This document shows positions 1 through 6,403 of a stretch of DNA of 9,131 bases, piece after piece. Made by a program: the position numbers and the translations under genes. Positions within the stretch are counted from its first letter, which is position 1. Every line of letters starts with the position of its first letter. Source of the stretch: an uncultured Coriobacteriales bacterium (GTDB lineage Bacteria; Actinomycetota; Coriobacteriia; Coriobacteriales; UMGS124); NCBI GenBank assembly GCA_903789505.1, contig CAIFEU010000105.1, forward strand, positions 1 to 9,131, given 5' to 3'. The notes under the pieces were generated by a model, which saw nothing but the letters and a program-made list of their open reading frames with translations, did not search any database and had not been told where the DNA came from.

Positions 1-317
1 GAGAAGCTCTTCGACCCCTCCATGCGCGCCCCGCTCGCGCCCGGCCCGAAGCAGGGGATGCCCGCCGCGCGCACCGCGTCGGCGACGCCCGCCACCAGCG
101 GGGCCTCGGGGCCGATCACGACCAGCCCCACGCCGTGCTCGCGCGCGAAGGCGACCACCGCGTCCCCGTCGTTCGCGTCGAGCTCGACGTTGGTCGCGAT
201 GCCCGCCGTGCCGCCGTTGCCGGGCGCGACGTAGAGGCAGTCGCACCTCGGGGAGCGCGCGAGCGAGGCGGCGATGGCGTGCTCGCGCCCGCCGCTGCCA
301 AGAAGAAGAATGTCCAT
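1..317 (-). CDS. purD: Phosphoribosylamine-glycine ligase (GAR synthetase), N-terminal part
   Basis: PurD joins glycine to 5-phosphoribosylamine with ATP to give glycinamide ribonucleotide, the second step of de novo IMP synthesis, in the cytoplasm. Only the first 105 codons are visible; the gene runs off the left edge, where about three quarters of a usual 420-residue protein must lie. The visible part is the N-terminal Rossmann-like domain: MDILLLGSGGREHAIA at 1-16 (the family's GxGGREHA signature), PGNGGTA at 32-38, GPEAPLVAG at 69-77 and a FGP...EGSK segment at about 90-103, which leads into the ATP-grasp domain. The ATG at 317-315 follows a GGGGGAAGGA ribosome site by 4-5 nt. It lies 59 bp behind purA on the same strand, so the two are probably co-transcribed. 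The identification is firm from the motifs. Confidence 0.93.
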   Translation of the reverse strand, partial: MDILLLGSGGREHAIAASLARSPRCDCLYVAPGNGGTAGIATNVELDANDGDAVVAFAREHGVGLVVIGPEAPLVAGVADAVRAAGIPCFGPGASGARMEGSKSF

Positions 318-350
318 GCGGTCCTTCCCCCAATTCTCGACGAGACGAAG

Positions 351-370
351 CGGCCGGACGCGGCCGGCCG
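351..370 (-). other. purA-purD intergenic hairpin
   Basis: Seven-bp perfect stem (CGGCCGG at 351-357 with CCGGCCG at 364-370) around a 6-nt loop, between the purA stop and the purD start. On the minus strand it is followed by CTTCGTCTCG, not a real T-run, so it is a poor intrinsic terminator. A stabilising or weak attenuating structure between two co-transcribed genes is the modest reading. Confidence 0.4.
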
Positions 371-376
371 ACGTGA

Positions 377-1660
377 CTACCAGCCCCTGACGATCGTCTG
401 CTCGCGCGACGGGCCGACCGCGATGATCGAGATGGGCGCGCCCGCCAGGGCCTCGATGCGGTCGACGTAGTCGCGGGCGAGCTTCGGCAGCTCCTCGTAG
501 CTGCGGCAGCCCGTGATGTCCTCGCGCCAGCCGGGGAGCTCCTCGTAGACGGGCTTGGCGTGGTGCATCGCCGTCTGGTTCTGCGGCATGCGATCGTAGC
601 GCACGCCGTCGCAGTCGTAGGCGACGCAGACCTTGATCGTGTCGAACTCGCTCAGCACGTCGAGCTTCGTCATCGCGATGTCGGTGAGGCCGTTGACCTG
701 CACGGCGTAGCGCGCCACCACGGCGTCGAACCAGCCGCAGCGGCGACGGCGCCCGGTGGTCACGCCGTACTCGTGGCCGATCTCGCACAGCCTGTCGCCG
801 GCCGGGTCGCCCTCGGGAGCCTCGGTGGGGAACGGGCCGCTGCCGACACGCGTGACGTAAGCCTTCATGACGCCCAGGATGTGGTCGATGCTGCGCATGC
901 TCACGCCCGAGCCGGTGATCGCGCCGCCGGCGGTGCAGTTGGACGAGGTCACGAACGGGTAGGTGCCGAAGTCGATGTCGAGCATCGTGGCCTGGGCGCC
1001 CTCGAACAGGATCTGCTCTCCGGCGGCGTCGGCGTCGTGCAGCAGCGGCGTGGTGTCGCAGATCATCGGCGCCAGGCGGTCGGCGTAGGCGAAGTACTCG
1101 TCGCAGATCTGGTCGACCGTGTAGGTGGGCAGGCCGTAGACCTTCGAGAGGATGTCGTTCTTCTCGCGCAGCGCGGCCTCGACCTTGTCGCGGAAGATGC
1201 CGTGGTCGAGCATGTCCTGCATGCGCAGCCCCATGCGCGACATCTTATCCTGGTAGGCGGGCCCGATGCCGCGGCGCGTCGTGCCGATCAGGTTGTTGCC
1301 CAGCCTGCGCTCGTTGGCGCCGTCGAGATCGCGGTGGTACGGCATGATCACGTGGGCGTTGCCAGAGATCCTGAGCCGCTCGCACGGGATGCCCTCGCCC
1401 TCGAGCAGGTTTATCTCGTCGAGCAGGACCTTGGGGTCGATGACGCACCCGTTGCCGATGACCGGGGTGATCGTGGGGTAGACGATGCCCGACGGGATCA
1501 GATGCAGCGCGAGCTTGTACTTGTCGGTGACGACCGTGTGGCCGGCGTTGTTGCCGCCCTGGTAGCGCACCACGTAGCTGTACCTGTCGGAGATGAGGTC
1601 GGTGATCTTGCCCTTGCCCTCGTCACCCCACTGGGTACCGACAAGAATGGTTGCTGGCAT
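377..1660 (-). CDS. purA: Adenylosuccinate synthetase
   Basis: PurA condenses IMP with aspartate using GTP to form adenylosuccinate, the first committed step from IMP to AMP, in the cytosol. The 427-residue product is full length for the family. It starts MPATILVGTQWGDEGKGK, with the GTP-binding GDEGKGK loop at 12-18 and the catalytic Asp13 and His41 (in GGNNAGHTV) in the standard positions. It also has RRGIGPAYQDK, the TTGRRRRCGWFD segment and the C-terminal GPSREQTI motif. The frame stays open upstream to 1705, but the ATG at 1660 is preferred because it gives the conserved N-terminus and has a GAGAGAAGAG ribosome site just upstream. It lies 190 bp behind dnaB on the same strand with a long GC-rich leader region, and 59 bp ahead of purD. 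No broken motif seen. Confidence 0.97.
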   Translation of the reverse strand: MPATILVGTQWGDEGKGKITDLISDRYSYVVRYQGGNNAGHTVVTDKYKLALHLIPSGIVYPTITPVIGNGCVIDPKVLLDEINLLEGEGIPCERLRISGNAHVIMPYHRDLDGANERRLGNNLIGTTRRGIGPAYQDKMSRMGLRMQDMLDHGIFRDKVEAALREKNDILSKVYGLPTYTVDQICDEYFAYADRLAPMICDTTPLLHDADAAGEQILFEGAQATMLDIDFGTYPFVTSSNCTAGGAITGSGVSMRSIDHILGVMKAYVTRVGSGPFPTEAPEGDPAGDRLCEIGHEYGVTTGRRRRCGWFDAVVARYAVQVNGLTDIAMTKLDVLSEFDTIKVCVAYDCDGVRYDRMPQNQTAMHHAKPVYEELPGWREDITGCRSYEELPKLARDYVDRIEALAGAPISIIAVGPSREQTIVRGW

Positions 1661-1850
1661 GTGTGGACTCTTCTCTCTCGACGCGGGCTCGCCTGCCGCC
1701 GGCACCTCGTCCTTCCGCGCAGGCAGCCGCCCTCGTTGCTGACATTTCCCGAACGCCCGGGCGCGCCCTCGGCGCGGGGCCGGGCCAGGCGCCCCGTCGG
1801 CGCATTTGCGCGCACGAGTGCACCTGCGAGTATAGATGTTCGAGCAAATC
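1661..1850 (-). promoter_or_regulatory. dnaB-purA intergenic region with candidate purA promoter
   Basis: A 190-bp gap without a convincing gene. Reading on the minus strand, a TATACT -10-like hexamer (plus 1829-1834) lies just behind the dnaB stop. I see no good -35 at 16-18 bp from it, so the promoter call is weak. The same TATACT is used in front of the serine tRNAs in this window, which gives slight support. If used, the purA mRNA would carry a leader of about 160 nt. That leader is very GC-rich with small self-complementary pieces (for example GCGC-AAAT-GCGC around 1802-1813). I recognise no riboswitch in it. No terminator with a T-run is visible after dnaB, so read-through from dnaB into purA is also possible. 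Confidence 0.35.
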
Positions 1851-3230
1851 CTACTCTTGGGCGCCGCTATAGTTCATGAACAGGGTGCGATTCGCGATGA
1901 ACGACAGCAGCACGTCGACGCCCGAGCGGCCGGCGCGGTTCTTGGCCACGATCACGCGCGCCGTGCCCAGCGGCGGCCGGTCGTGCGTGCTGTCGGCCGC
2001 CTCGTCCTCGGTCAGCGAGCGGTCCAGGAACAGCACGACGTCGGCGTCCTGCTCGATCGAGCCCGAGTCGCGCAGGTCCGCGAGCATCGGCCGCTTGTCG
2101 GGGCGGCGCTCAAGGTCGCGGTTGAGCTGGGACAGGGCGATGACCGGGACCTGCAGGTCCTTCGCGAGGACCTTCAGCGAACGGCTCATCTCGCCGACCT
2201 GCACGTTGCGGTCGGTCTGGCGCGGGTCCGCGGGCGTGATGAGCTGCAGGTAGTCGACGATGACCAGCCCGTTCTCCTTGCCCTCGAGCATGCGGCGCGC
2301 CTTGGTGCGGATCTCGACCACGTTGGTGCCGGCGGTATCGTCGATCGTGATGTCCAGGGACGACAGGCGCTCGCACGCCTCGATCATCGGCGCCCACAGG
2401 GCGTCGTCGATGTTGCCCGCGCGCACGTCCTCGTTGGAGATGCCCGACTCCGAGCACAGCAGGCGCGTCGCGATCTCGGTGCCGCTCATCTCCAGGGAGA
2501 AGAAGACGACCGACGCGCCCTTCTTCGCGGCGTTGAGCGCCAGCGACAGGGCGAACGACGTCTTGCCGACGCCAGGTCGCGCGCCCAGGACCGTGAGCGT
2601 GCCGGGGCGCAGGCCGAGCAGGATGTCGTCGAGCTGCGTGAAGCCCGTCTGGACGCCGTAGATATGCCGGTCGCTGGTGGCGATCTCGCGAATCTCGTCG
2701 AACGCCTGCGAGACGAAGTCGCCCAGCGGGCGCGAGGCGCTGGCGACCTCGCGGTTCGTCACCGAGAGCAGCATACCCTCCGACTGCTCGATGATGCTCT
2801 CGATGTCCTCGGGCGGCGCGTTGAAGGCCAGCGCCGTGATGTCGGTGGACGCCGCGATGATGGAGCGCAGCACGGAGCAACGCTTGACGATGTTGGCATG
2901 GTTGGCCCAGTTGACCAGGGCGAACGAGTTGTTGGCGAGGTCGAGGACGAAGGACTTGCCGCCCACGAGCTGCAGCTGGTTGCTCTGCTCCAGGTAGTCC
3001 GCCAGGGAGACCTGGTCGACCGGGATGTCGCGCTTGTACAGCTCGCAAATCGCGGCGAACACCACGCGGTGGGCCGGCTTGTAGAAGTCGTCGGGCTTGA
3101 GCATCGACGTGACCTCGGGCAGGACCTTCTCGGACAGGATCGCCGCCGCGAGGACCGACGCCTCGGCGTCGAGGTTCTGCGGGAGCTCGTTGCCCCCGGT
3201 CAGCCTGGTATCGAGCTCGTTCTTGTCCAC
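1851..3230 (-). CDS. dnaB: Replicative DNA helicase DnaB
   Basis: DnaB is the hexameric 5'-3' helicase that unwinds DNA ahead of the replisome and interacts with DnaG primase through its N-terminal domain. The product is 459 residues, normal length and without an intein. The N-terminal domain begins near PQNLDAEASVLAAAIL (17-32). The RecA-like domain starts around 190 and shows Walker A GARPGVGKT (216-224), FSLEMS (244-249), Walker B LVIVDYLQL (322-330), SQLNRDLERRPDKRP (367-381), DLRDSGSIEQDADVV (385-399) and KNRAGRSG (430-437). The start is GTG at 3230-3228; no other in-frame start lies close upstream, and a GGGGGGAG purine run sits about 11 nt before it, a somewhat long spacing. It follows rplI, as in many bacteria, but a strong terminator-like hairpin separates the two. 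Confidence 0.97.
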   Translation of the reverse strand: MDKNELDTRLTGGNELPQNLDAEASVLAAAILSEKVLPEVTSMLKPDDFYKPAHRVVFAAICELYKRDIPVDQVSLADYLEQSNQLQLVGGKSFVLDLANNSFALVNWANHANIVKRCSVLRSIIAASTDITALAFNAPPEDIESIIEQSEGMLLSVTNREVASASRPLGDFVSQAFDEIREIATSDRHIYGVQTGFTQLDDILLGLRPGTLTVLGARPGVGKTSFALSLALNAAKKGASVVFFSLEMSGTEIATRLLCSESGISNEDVRAGNIDDALWAPMIEACERLSSLDITIDDTAGTNVVEIRTKARRMLEGKENGLVIVDYLQLITPADPRQTDRNVQVGEMSRSLKVLAKDLQVPVIALSQLNRDLERRPDKRPMLADLRDSGSIEQDADVVLFLDRSLTEDEAADSTHDRPPLGTARVIVAKNRAGRSGVDVLLSFIANRTLFMNYSGAQE

Positions 3231-3281
3231 GAGATGACCAACTCCCCCCGCTTCGCCGGCGCGAGCGACGCCTCCCTGAGG

Positions 3282-3326
3282 AAAAAGACCGGGGCCATCG
3301 CCACGCGCGTGGAGACGACTCCGGTC
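3282..3326 (-). terminator. Intrinsic terminator after rplI
   Basis: On the minus strand this is a 40-nt hairpin (plus 3287-3326) with arms of 18 positions. It begins GACCGG, ends CCGGTC, pairs throughout apart from two mismatches and two G-U wobbles, and closes on a GCGC loop inside the palindrome CCACGCGCGTGG (3301-3312). It is followed directly by TTTTT (plus 3282-3286). This is a textbook Rho-independent terminator for the ribosomal operon. It ends only about 50 nt before the dnaB start codon. Confidence 0.85.
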
Positions 3327-3368
3327 GAAGGGGCCGCGACCATGTCGTGTCCCGGCTATCAGATGCCC

Positions 3369-3400
3369 GCGGCGGCCCGCCGTCTCCGGCGCGCCGCCGC
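3369..3400 (-). other. GNRA-tetraloop hairpin behind rplI
   Basis: A 14-position stem with 13 matched pairs (one C-C mismatch on the plus strand at 3377/3392) closed by a GAGA tetraloop in the minus-strand RNA, starting 15 nt after the rplI stop. No T-run follows, so it is not an intrinsic terminator by itself. Such a stable cap could protect the 3' end of the ribosomal mRNA or pause polymerase before the true terminator 42 nt further on. Confidence 0.6.
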
Positions 3401-3415
3401 GTTGCGGTCGAGATG

Positions 3416-3949
3416 CTACTCGGCGTCCTCGGCGGGCTGCTCGGCGGGAGCCTCGTCGGCCTGCGCCTCGGTGGTAGCGGCCTGGTCCTCGGCGGCGAAG
3501 CCGGCCTCGTCGTTGACCTCGACGTTGACGACGGCGCTGATCTCGCGATACAGCTGCACCGTGACCGGGTGCACGCCCACGGTCTTGATCGCCTGGCGCA
3601 GGTCGATGCGGCGACGGTCCACCTCGGAGCCGAGCTGGGCCTTGATGGCGTCGGCGATCTGGGCGCCGGTGACCGAGCCGTACAGGACGCCCTCGTCACC
3701 GACGGTGGCGATGACGCGCACGGACTTGCCCTCCAGGGTCTCCTTGAGGGCGTTGGCGTCGGCGACGCGGGCAACCTCGCGCTTGGCGATGTTGTTGCGG
3801 CGCTGCTCCAGCTGCTTCAGGTTGCCCTTGGTGGCCGGAATCGCGATCTTCTGAGGGAAGAGCCAGTTGTTGGCGTAGCCGTCGGCGACGGTGATGACGT
3901 CGCCCTCGCCGCCCTTCCCCGGAAGCTCACTCATCAGAATGACCTTCAT
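3416..3949 (-). CDS. rplI: 50S ribosomal protein L9 with acidic C-terminal tail
   Basis: L9 is a two-domain protein of the large ribosomal subunit, bound to 23S rRNA near the L1 stalk and extending outward; loss affects frame maintenance. The N-terminal rRNA-binding domain is seen as MKVILMSELPGKGGEGDVITVADGYANNWLFP (1-32), followed by the connecting helix (about 41-75) and the C-terminal domain (about 76-148, including GSVTGAQIADAI and VGVHPVTVQLYREI). The product is 177 residues, about 29 longer than usual. Residues 149-177 hold nine acidic residues and no Lys or Arg, made of Ala, Glu, Asp, Gln, Pro and Thr. The ATG at 3949-3947 has an AGGAG (plus 3958-3962) 8 nt upstream. It lies 96 bp behind the DUF2232 gene and probably belongs to the rpsF operon. 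Confidence 0.97.
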   Translation of the reverse strand: MKVILMSELPGKGGEGDVITVADGYANNWLFPQKIAIPATKGNLKQLEQRRNNIAKREVARVADANALKETLEGKSVRVIATVGDEGVLYGSVTGAQIADAIKAQLGSEVDRRRIDLRQAIKTVGVHPVTVQLYREISAVVNVEVNDEAGFAAEDQAATTEAQADEAPAEQPAEDAE

Positions 3950-4045
3950 CGTATGAACTCCTCACATAGGGCCGAGCCGGACTTGGCGTCGGCCGGCATG
4001 GAACACTTACCAAACAGCGGCACGCGGTGGCACACGCGGTGCGTC

Positions 4046-5092
4046 TCACTCGTCCCCGGGGCCGAGCGCCCTCGAGTCGTCCGCCTGCCCTCGCCCGTCC
4101 TCCGAGGCCTGGTTCGCGACCGTCTCGCGCTCCCTGCCGCGGAAGTGGGCGAAGAAGTCGATGGCGCCGAAGACGCTCACGGCGTAGAACGACCACTCGA
4201 CGAACAGCAGCAGCGCGATGACCAAGATGCGCGCGAGATGCCCCACGCCATGCCTCTGCATCAGGTACATCGACACGGCGAGCCCCTGCAGGAAGTACAG
4301 CACCCGCAGGAAGAGCAGCACGCACATGCCCGCGCTCTCCATGACGGGGGCGGCGGGCACGTCGAGGCCTCCCCCCAGCAGCAGCGCGACCGCCACGGCC
4401 AGGGCGACGATGCCCCACACCGGCACCTCGAAGCGCAGGTATGACGCATACAGGCGCTCGTAGGGGATCCTGCGCGCGATGCCCAGGCCGACGAGGCCGA
4501 GCAGGACGTCGAAGGCCCCCTGCGACACGTACATCAGCGGCCAGAGCTTCCGCATCAGGTCGATCGAGTTCTGGTATGCGGCCGCGAGCATGATCGACGT
4601 CGAGGACACGCCCGCCGACAGAGCCGCGGTGTACTGGTCGGAAAGGCTCGCCAGGCTCGACTGAACGTAGTCGAGCAGGTTGGAGCCGGCCCCGAGCAGC
4701 ACGACCTCGTCCGTGCCGGCGACCAGGCCCGCCGTCGCCAAGATGCAGAGGCATACCGAGGTGACGCCGATGCGTCCGGGGAGTGCCAGAGCGAGGACCA
4801 GGGAGCACGCCACGCCCGGAAGCGCGTACGAGCCCAGGTTCTCCCACGACACCACGCACAGCACCGCGAGCGGGACCAGGCAGCACAGCGCCGCCAGGAG
4901 CTTCCCGCGGGACTTCGCACCGCAAACCAGCCACGCGCCGGCCGTCATGAGAGCACAGCCGAGCCCCGTCATCACTGACGCGACCAGGCAGCCGGCGACG
5001 CACAGGACGGCCCCGACGACGACGCGCGAGACCCTCGGGGCTCGCCTGCGCGCGCCCTCGGTCGTCTCGATGTCGACTCCGGTCCCGTCCAT
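4046..5092 (-). CDS. DUF2232 (YybS-like) multi-pass membrane protein
   Basis: A 348-residue polytopic membrane protein. Hydrophobic segments lie roughly at 22-40, 41-58, 65-82, 89-104, 109-126, 184-204, 224-241, 253-277 and 287-312, so about eight to nine spans. A short basic N-terminus precedes them, a soluble stretch lies at about 128-180, and the tail from 316 is polar and partly acidic. The pattern YLRFEVPVW (218-226) followed by a span, and LYFLQGLAVSMYLMQRHGVG (265-284), resemble the C-terminal half of DUF2232/YybS proteins. Location supports this: in Bacillus, yybS belongs to the same rpsF-ssb-rpsR...rplI-dnaC neighbourhood. Function in the family is not established to my knowledge; a transport-type role would be inference. 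The ATG at 5092 lies 8 bp behind the rpsR stop without a good ribosome site, suggesting translational coupling to rpsR. Confidence 0.82.
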   Translation of the reverse strand: MDGTGVDIETTEGARRRAPRVSRVVVGAVLCVAGCLVASVMTGLGCALMTAGAWLVCGAKSRGKLLAALCCLVPLAVLCVVSWENLGSYALPGVACSLVLALALPGRIGVTSVCLCILATAGLVAGTDEVVLLGAGSNLLDYVQSSLASLSDQYTAALSAGVSSTSIMLAAAYQNSIDLMRKLWPLMYVSQGAFDVLLGLVGLGIARRIPYERLYASYLRFEVPVWGIVALAVAVALLLGGGLDVPAAPVMESAGMCVLLFLRVLYFLQGLAVSMYLMQRHGVGHLARILVIALLLFVEWSFYAVSVFGAIDFFAHFRGRERETVANQASEDGRGQADDSRALGPGDE

Positions 5093-5100
5093 GACCGGTT

Positions 5101-5364
5101 TTAGCCGCGACGCTCGCGGCTGCCGCTGACGACGGTCACCGTGTAGGGGACCAGCGCCATCTCACGGGCGTTCTTGATGGCCATGGCCACCATGTGCTGG
5201 TGCTGACGGCAGCAACCGGTGACGCGACGGGGCTTGATCTTGCCGCGGTCGGTCATGTACTTGCGCAGAAGCTGGGCGTCCTTGTAGTCGATGAACTCGA
5301 CGTCGTCCTTGCAGAGCTGGCAAGCCTTCTTGTGAGGCTGGCGAGCAGCGTAATCGTTTGCCAT
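5101..5364 (-). CDS. rpsR: 30S ribosomal protein S18, zinc-binding type
   Basis: S18 binds the platform of the small ribosomal subunit as a heterodimer with S6. The product is 87 residues, with the hallmark core FIDYKDAQLLRKYMTDRGKIKPRRVTG and a C-terminal KNAREMALVPYT. Cys15 and Cys18 (CQLC) with Cys52 and His55 (GCCRQHQ) fit the four-ligand, zinc-holding C+ form; Cys51 replaces the usual Asn before that cysteine. The frame is open upstream to 5436, but the ATG at 5364-5362 is chosen because a full AAAGGAGGT (plus 5375-5383) precedes it and the resulting N-terminus matches the family length. It is the third gene of the rpsF operon, 88 bp behind ssb and 8 bp ahead of the DUF2232 gene. Confidence 0.97.
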   Translation of the reverse strand: MANDYAARQPHKKACQLCKDDVEFIDYKDAQLLRKYMTDRGKIKPRRVTGCCRQHQHMVAMAIKNAREMALVPYTVTVVSGSRERRG

Positions 5365-5452
5365 GATGCGCAATACCTCCTTTCGCATTTGCAATGAGGG
5401 CGCCGCGCATGAACGCGACGCCGACTCGGCGATCATCCCGGGGGCCTACGGC

Positions 5453-5950
5453 CTAAAAGGGAATCTCGTCGTCATAGGTCTGGGTCATGGGCGGCTGCTG
5501 GGCCGGCATCCCCTGCGAGGGGGCCGGGGCAGGCTGATAGCCGCCCGCGTTGGAGCTTGCCTGGGAACCGTAGCCGCCCTGGTAGGAAGACTGGCCCTGG
5601 TACCCGTCGGCACCACCCTGTGAGCGAGAGGGCAGCACGACCTCATCAACGATGACCTCGATCTTGCTGCGCTTCTGCCCGTCGCGCTCCCAGCTCGACC
5701 AGCGAAGGCGCCCCTCGCAGCACACGAGCGTCCCCTTGGTGAGGATCTTGCTCAGTGCCTCCGCGCGGTTTCCGAACATCGAGCAGTCGATGAAGTTGGC
5801 GTAGTCTTCCCACTGGCCGGTCTGCTGGTTGCGGCGACGGTCGTTGACCGCGACGCCGAAGCTCAGGACGGCGGTGCCGCCCGCGGTAGCGCGCAGTTCC
5901 GGATCGCGCGTCAGACGTCCGCTGATGATGACCCTGTTGATGTCTGCCAT
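5453..5950 (-). CDS. ssb: Single-stranded DNA-binding protein
   Basis: SSB coats single-stranded DNA during replication, repair and recombination, normally as a tetramer, and recruits partners through its C-terminal tip. The 165-residue product has an OB fold at about 1-108, starting MADINRVIISGRLTRDPELR and including YANFIDCSMFGNRAEAL and GRLRWSSWERDGQKR. A flexible Gly/Gln/Ser/Pro-rich linker follows at about 109-158, then the canonical acidic tip DDEIPF at 160-165. The ATG at 5950-5948 has AAAGGAG (plus 5961-5967) 10 nt upstream. It sits between rpsF and rpsR, the widespread order that places SSB under ribosomal-protein control. Length and motifs are normal. Confidence 0.98.
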   Translation of the reverse strand: MADINRVIISGRLTRDPELRATAGGTAVLSFGVAVNDRRRNQQTGQWEDYANFIDCSMFGNRAEALSKILTKGTLVCCEGRLRWSSWERDGQKRSKIEVIVDEVVLPSRSQGGADGYQGQSSYQGGYGSQASSNAGGYQPAPAPSQGMPAQQPPMTQTYDDEIPF

Positions 5951-5975
5951 TCGCTCACAGCTCCTTTGCGCGTGA

Positions 5976-5995
5976 CCGCACGCATGCGCGTGCGG
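5976..5995 (-). other. rpsF-ssb intergenic hairpin
   Basis: An 8-bp perfect stem, CCGCACGC with GCGTGCGG, closed by a 4-nt GCAT loop, between the rpsF stop and the ssb ribosome site, ending 8 nt before that site. No T-run follows, so it is not a terminator. It could tune ssb relative to rpsF or act as a processing or stability element. Confidence 0.5.
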
Positions 5996-6003
5996 GCCTT
6001 CGT

Positions 6004-6297
6004 TTACTCCTTGTCGTCGCGACGAACGATCTTGAAGCGGACGACGTCGTCAGTAATGCGAAGAACGCGGTCGAGCTCTGCGATGGAAGCGGGGTCGGCG
6101 TGGAACTCGACCAGGGTGTAGTCACCCTCGATAAGGTTGTCGATGGTGTAGGCGAGCTTGCGCTTGCCCCAGGCGTCGACGTTGTCGATCACACCGGCGC
6201 TCTCGGCGATGGTGCTCTCGATCCTCTTCATCACGGCGGCACGAGCCTCGTCGGTGATGGCCGGGTTCACGAAGAACAGCAGTTCATAGGCCTTCAT
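6004..6297 (-). CDS. rpsF: 30S ribosomal protein S6
   Basis: S6 pairs with S18 and binds the central domain of 16S rRNA in the small-subunit platform. The 97-residue product is normal length, with MKAYELLFFVNP at the start, the conserved WGKRKLAYTI at 43-52, and LRITDDVVRFKIVRRD at 79-94. The start at 6297-6295 is fixed by the conserved N-terminus and a full AGGAGGTGA (plus 6302-6310) at close spacing. It is the first gene of the operon rpsF-ssb-rpsR-DUF2232-rplI, behind a promoter at 6375-6403 and a structured leader of about 70 nt. Part of that leader is exactly complementary to the start-codon region (see the leader entry), suggesting translational control. Confidence 0.98.
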   Translation of the reverse strand: MKAYELLFFVNPAITDEARAAVMKRIESTIAESAGVIDNVDAWGKRKLAYTIDNLIEGDYTLVEFHADPASIAELDRVLRITDDVVRFKIVRRDDKE

Positions 6298-6368
6298 GGT
6301 GTCACCTCCTCTGGGCTAAAGTGGCTCCGGGACTCATGAAGGCTTACGCCCGGAGCAGGGAATGACAA
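6290..6368 (-). promoter_or_regulatory. rpsF 5' leader, candidate autoregulatory RNA
   Basis: The leader holds a hairpin with a perfect 8-bp stem (plus GCTCCGGG 6324-6331 with CCCGGAGC 6349-6356) and a 17-nt loop. Within the loop the RNA reads GCCUUCAUG (plus 6343-6335), the exact complement of CAUGAAGGC that spans the rpsF AUG and codons 2-3 (plus 6298-6290). The same loop region can instead form a small GGGC-GUAA-GCCU hairpin with a GNRA tetraloop, competing with that pairing. S6:S18-binding leaders with a CCG bulge are known upstream of rpsF in many phyla; this leader contains CCG but I cannot confirm it fits that model. Seen: the hairpin and complementarity. Inferred: regulation. Confidence 0.5.
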
Positions 6369-6374
6369 GGGTCT

Positions 6375-6403
6375 AATCTACTCGCCCGTCCCCGCTCTGG
6401 CAA
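6375..6403 (-). promoter_or_regulatory. Promoter of the rpsF operon
   Basis: On the minus strand TTGCCA (plus 6398-6403; five of six positions of TTGACA) and TAGATT (plus 6375-6380; four of six of TATAAT) are separated by exactly 17 bp. This is the best sigma-70-type promoter on the minus strand of the window. It would start transcription near 6368, giving a leader of about 70 nt in front of rpsF. Confidence 0.6.

Noticed and set aside
1661..1705. Fifteen-residue N-terminal extension of PurA
   Set aside because: Asp13 and His41 take standard numbering only from the ATG at 1660, which also has its own purine-rich ribosome site.
1661..1847. Small peptide gene in the purA leader
   Set aside because: The frame (1623-1847, minus) runs into purA off-frame, is Arg-rich and has no convincing ribosome site.
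560..1879. 439-codon plus-strand frame opposite purA
   Set aside because: Antisense shadow of a complete, motif-verified purA; composition is biased and there is no family-like segment.
2110..3774. 554-codon minus-strand frame overlapping dnaB and rplI
   Set aside because: Out-of-frame shadow crossing two verified genes and the terminator between them; Arg/Pro-rich throughout.
1836..3854. 672-codon open frame on the plus strand antisense to dnaB and part of rplI
   Set aside because: It lies opposite dnaB and rplI, which are certain, and its product is low-complexity Arg/Val/Asp/Ala sequence typical of the antisense of GC-rich genes.
3927..5003. 358-codon minus-strand frame overlapping the DUF2232 gene
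   Set aside because: Arg/Gly-rich off-frame reading; the other frame gives a clean multi-span membrane protein with DUF2232-like segments.
5365..5436. Longer start for rpsR
   Set aside because: The full AAAGGAGGT at 5375-5383 lies inside the extension and points to the ATG at 5364; family length agrees.
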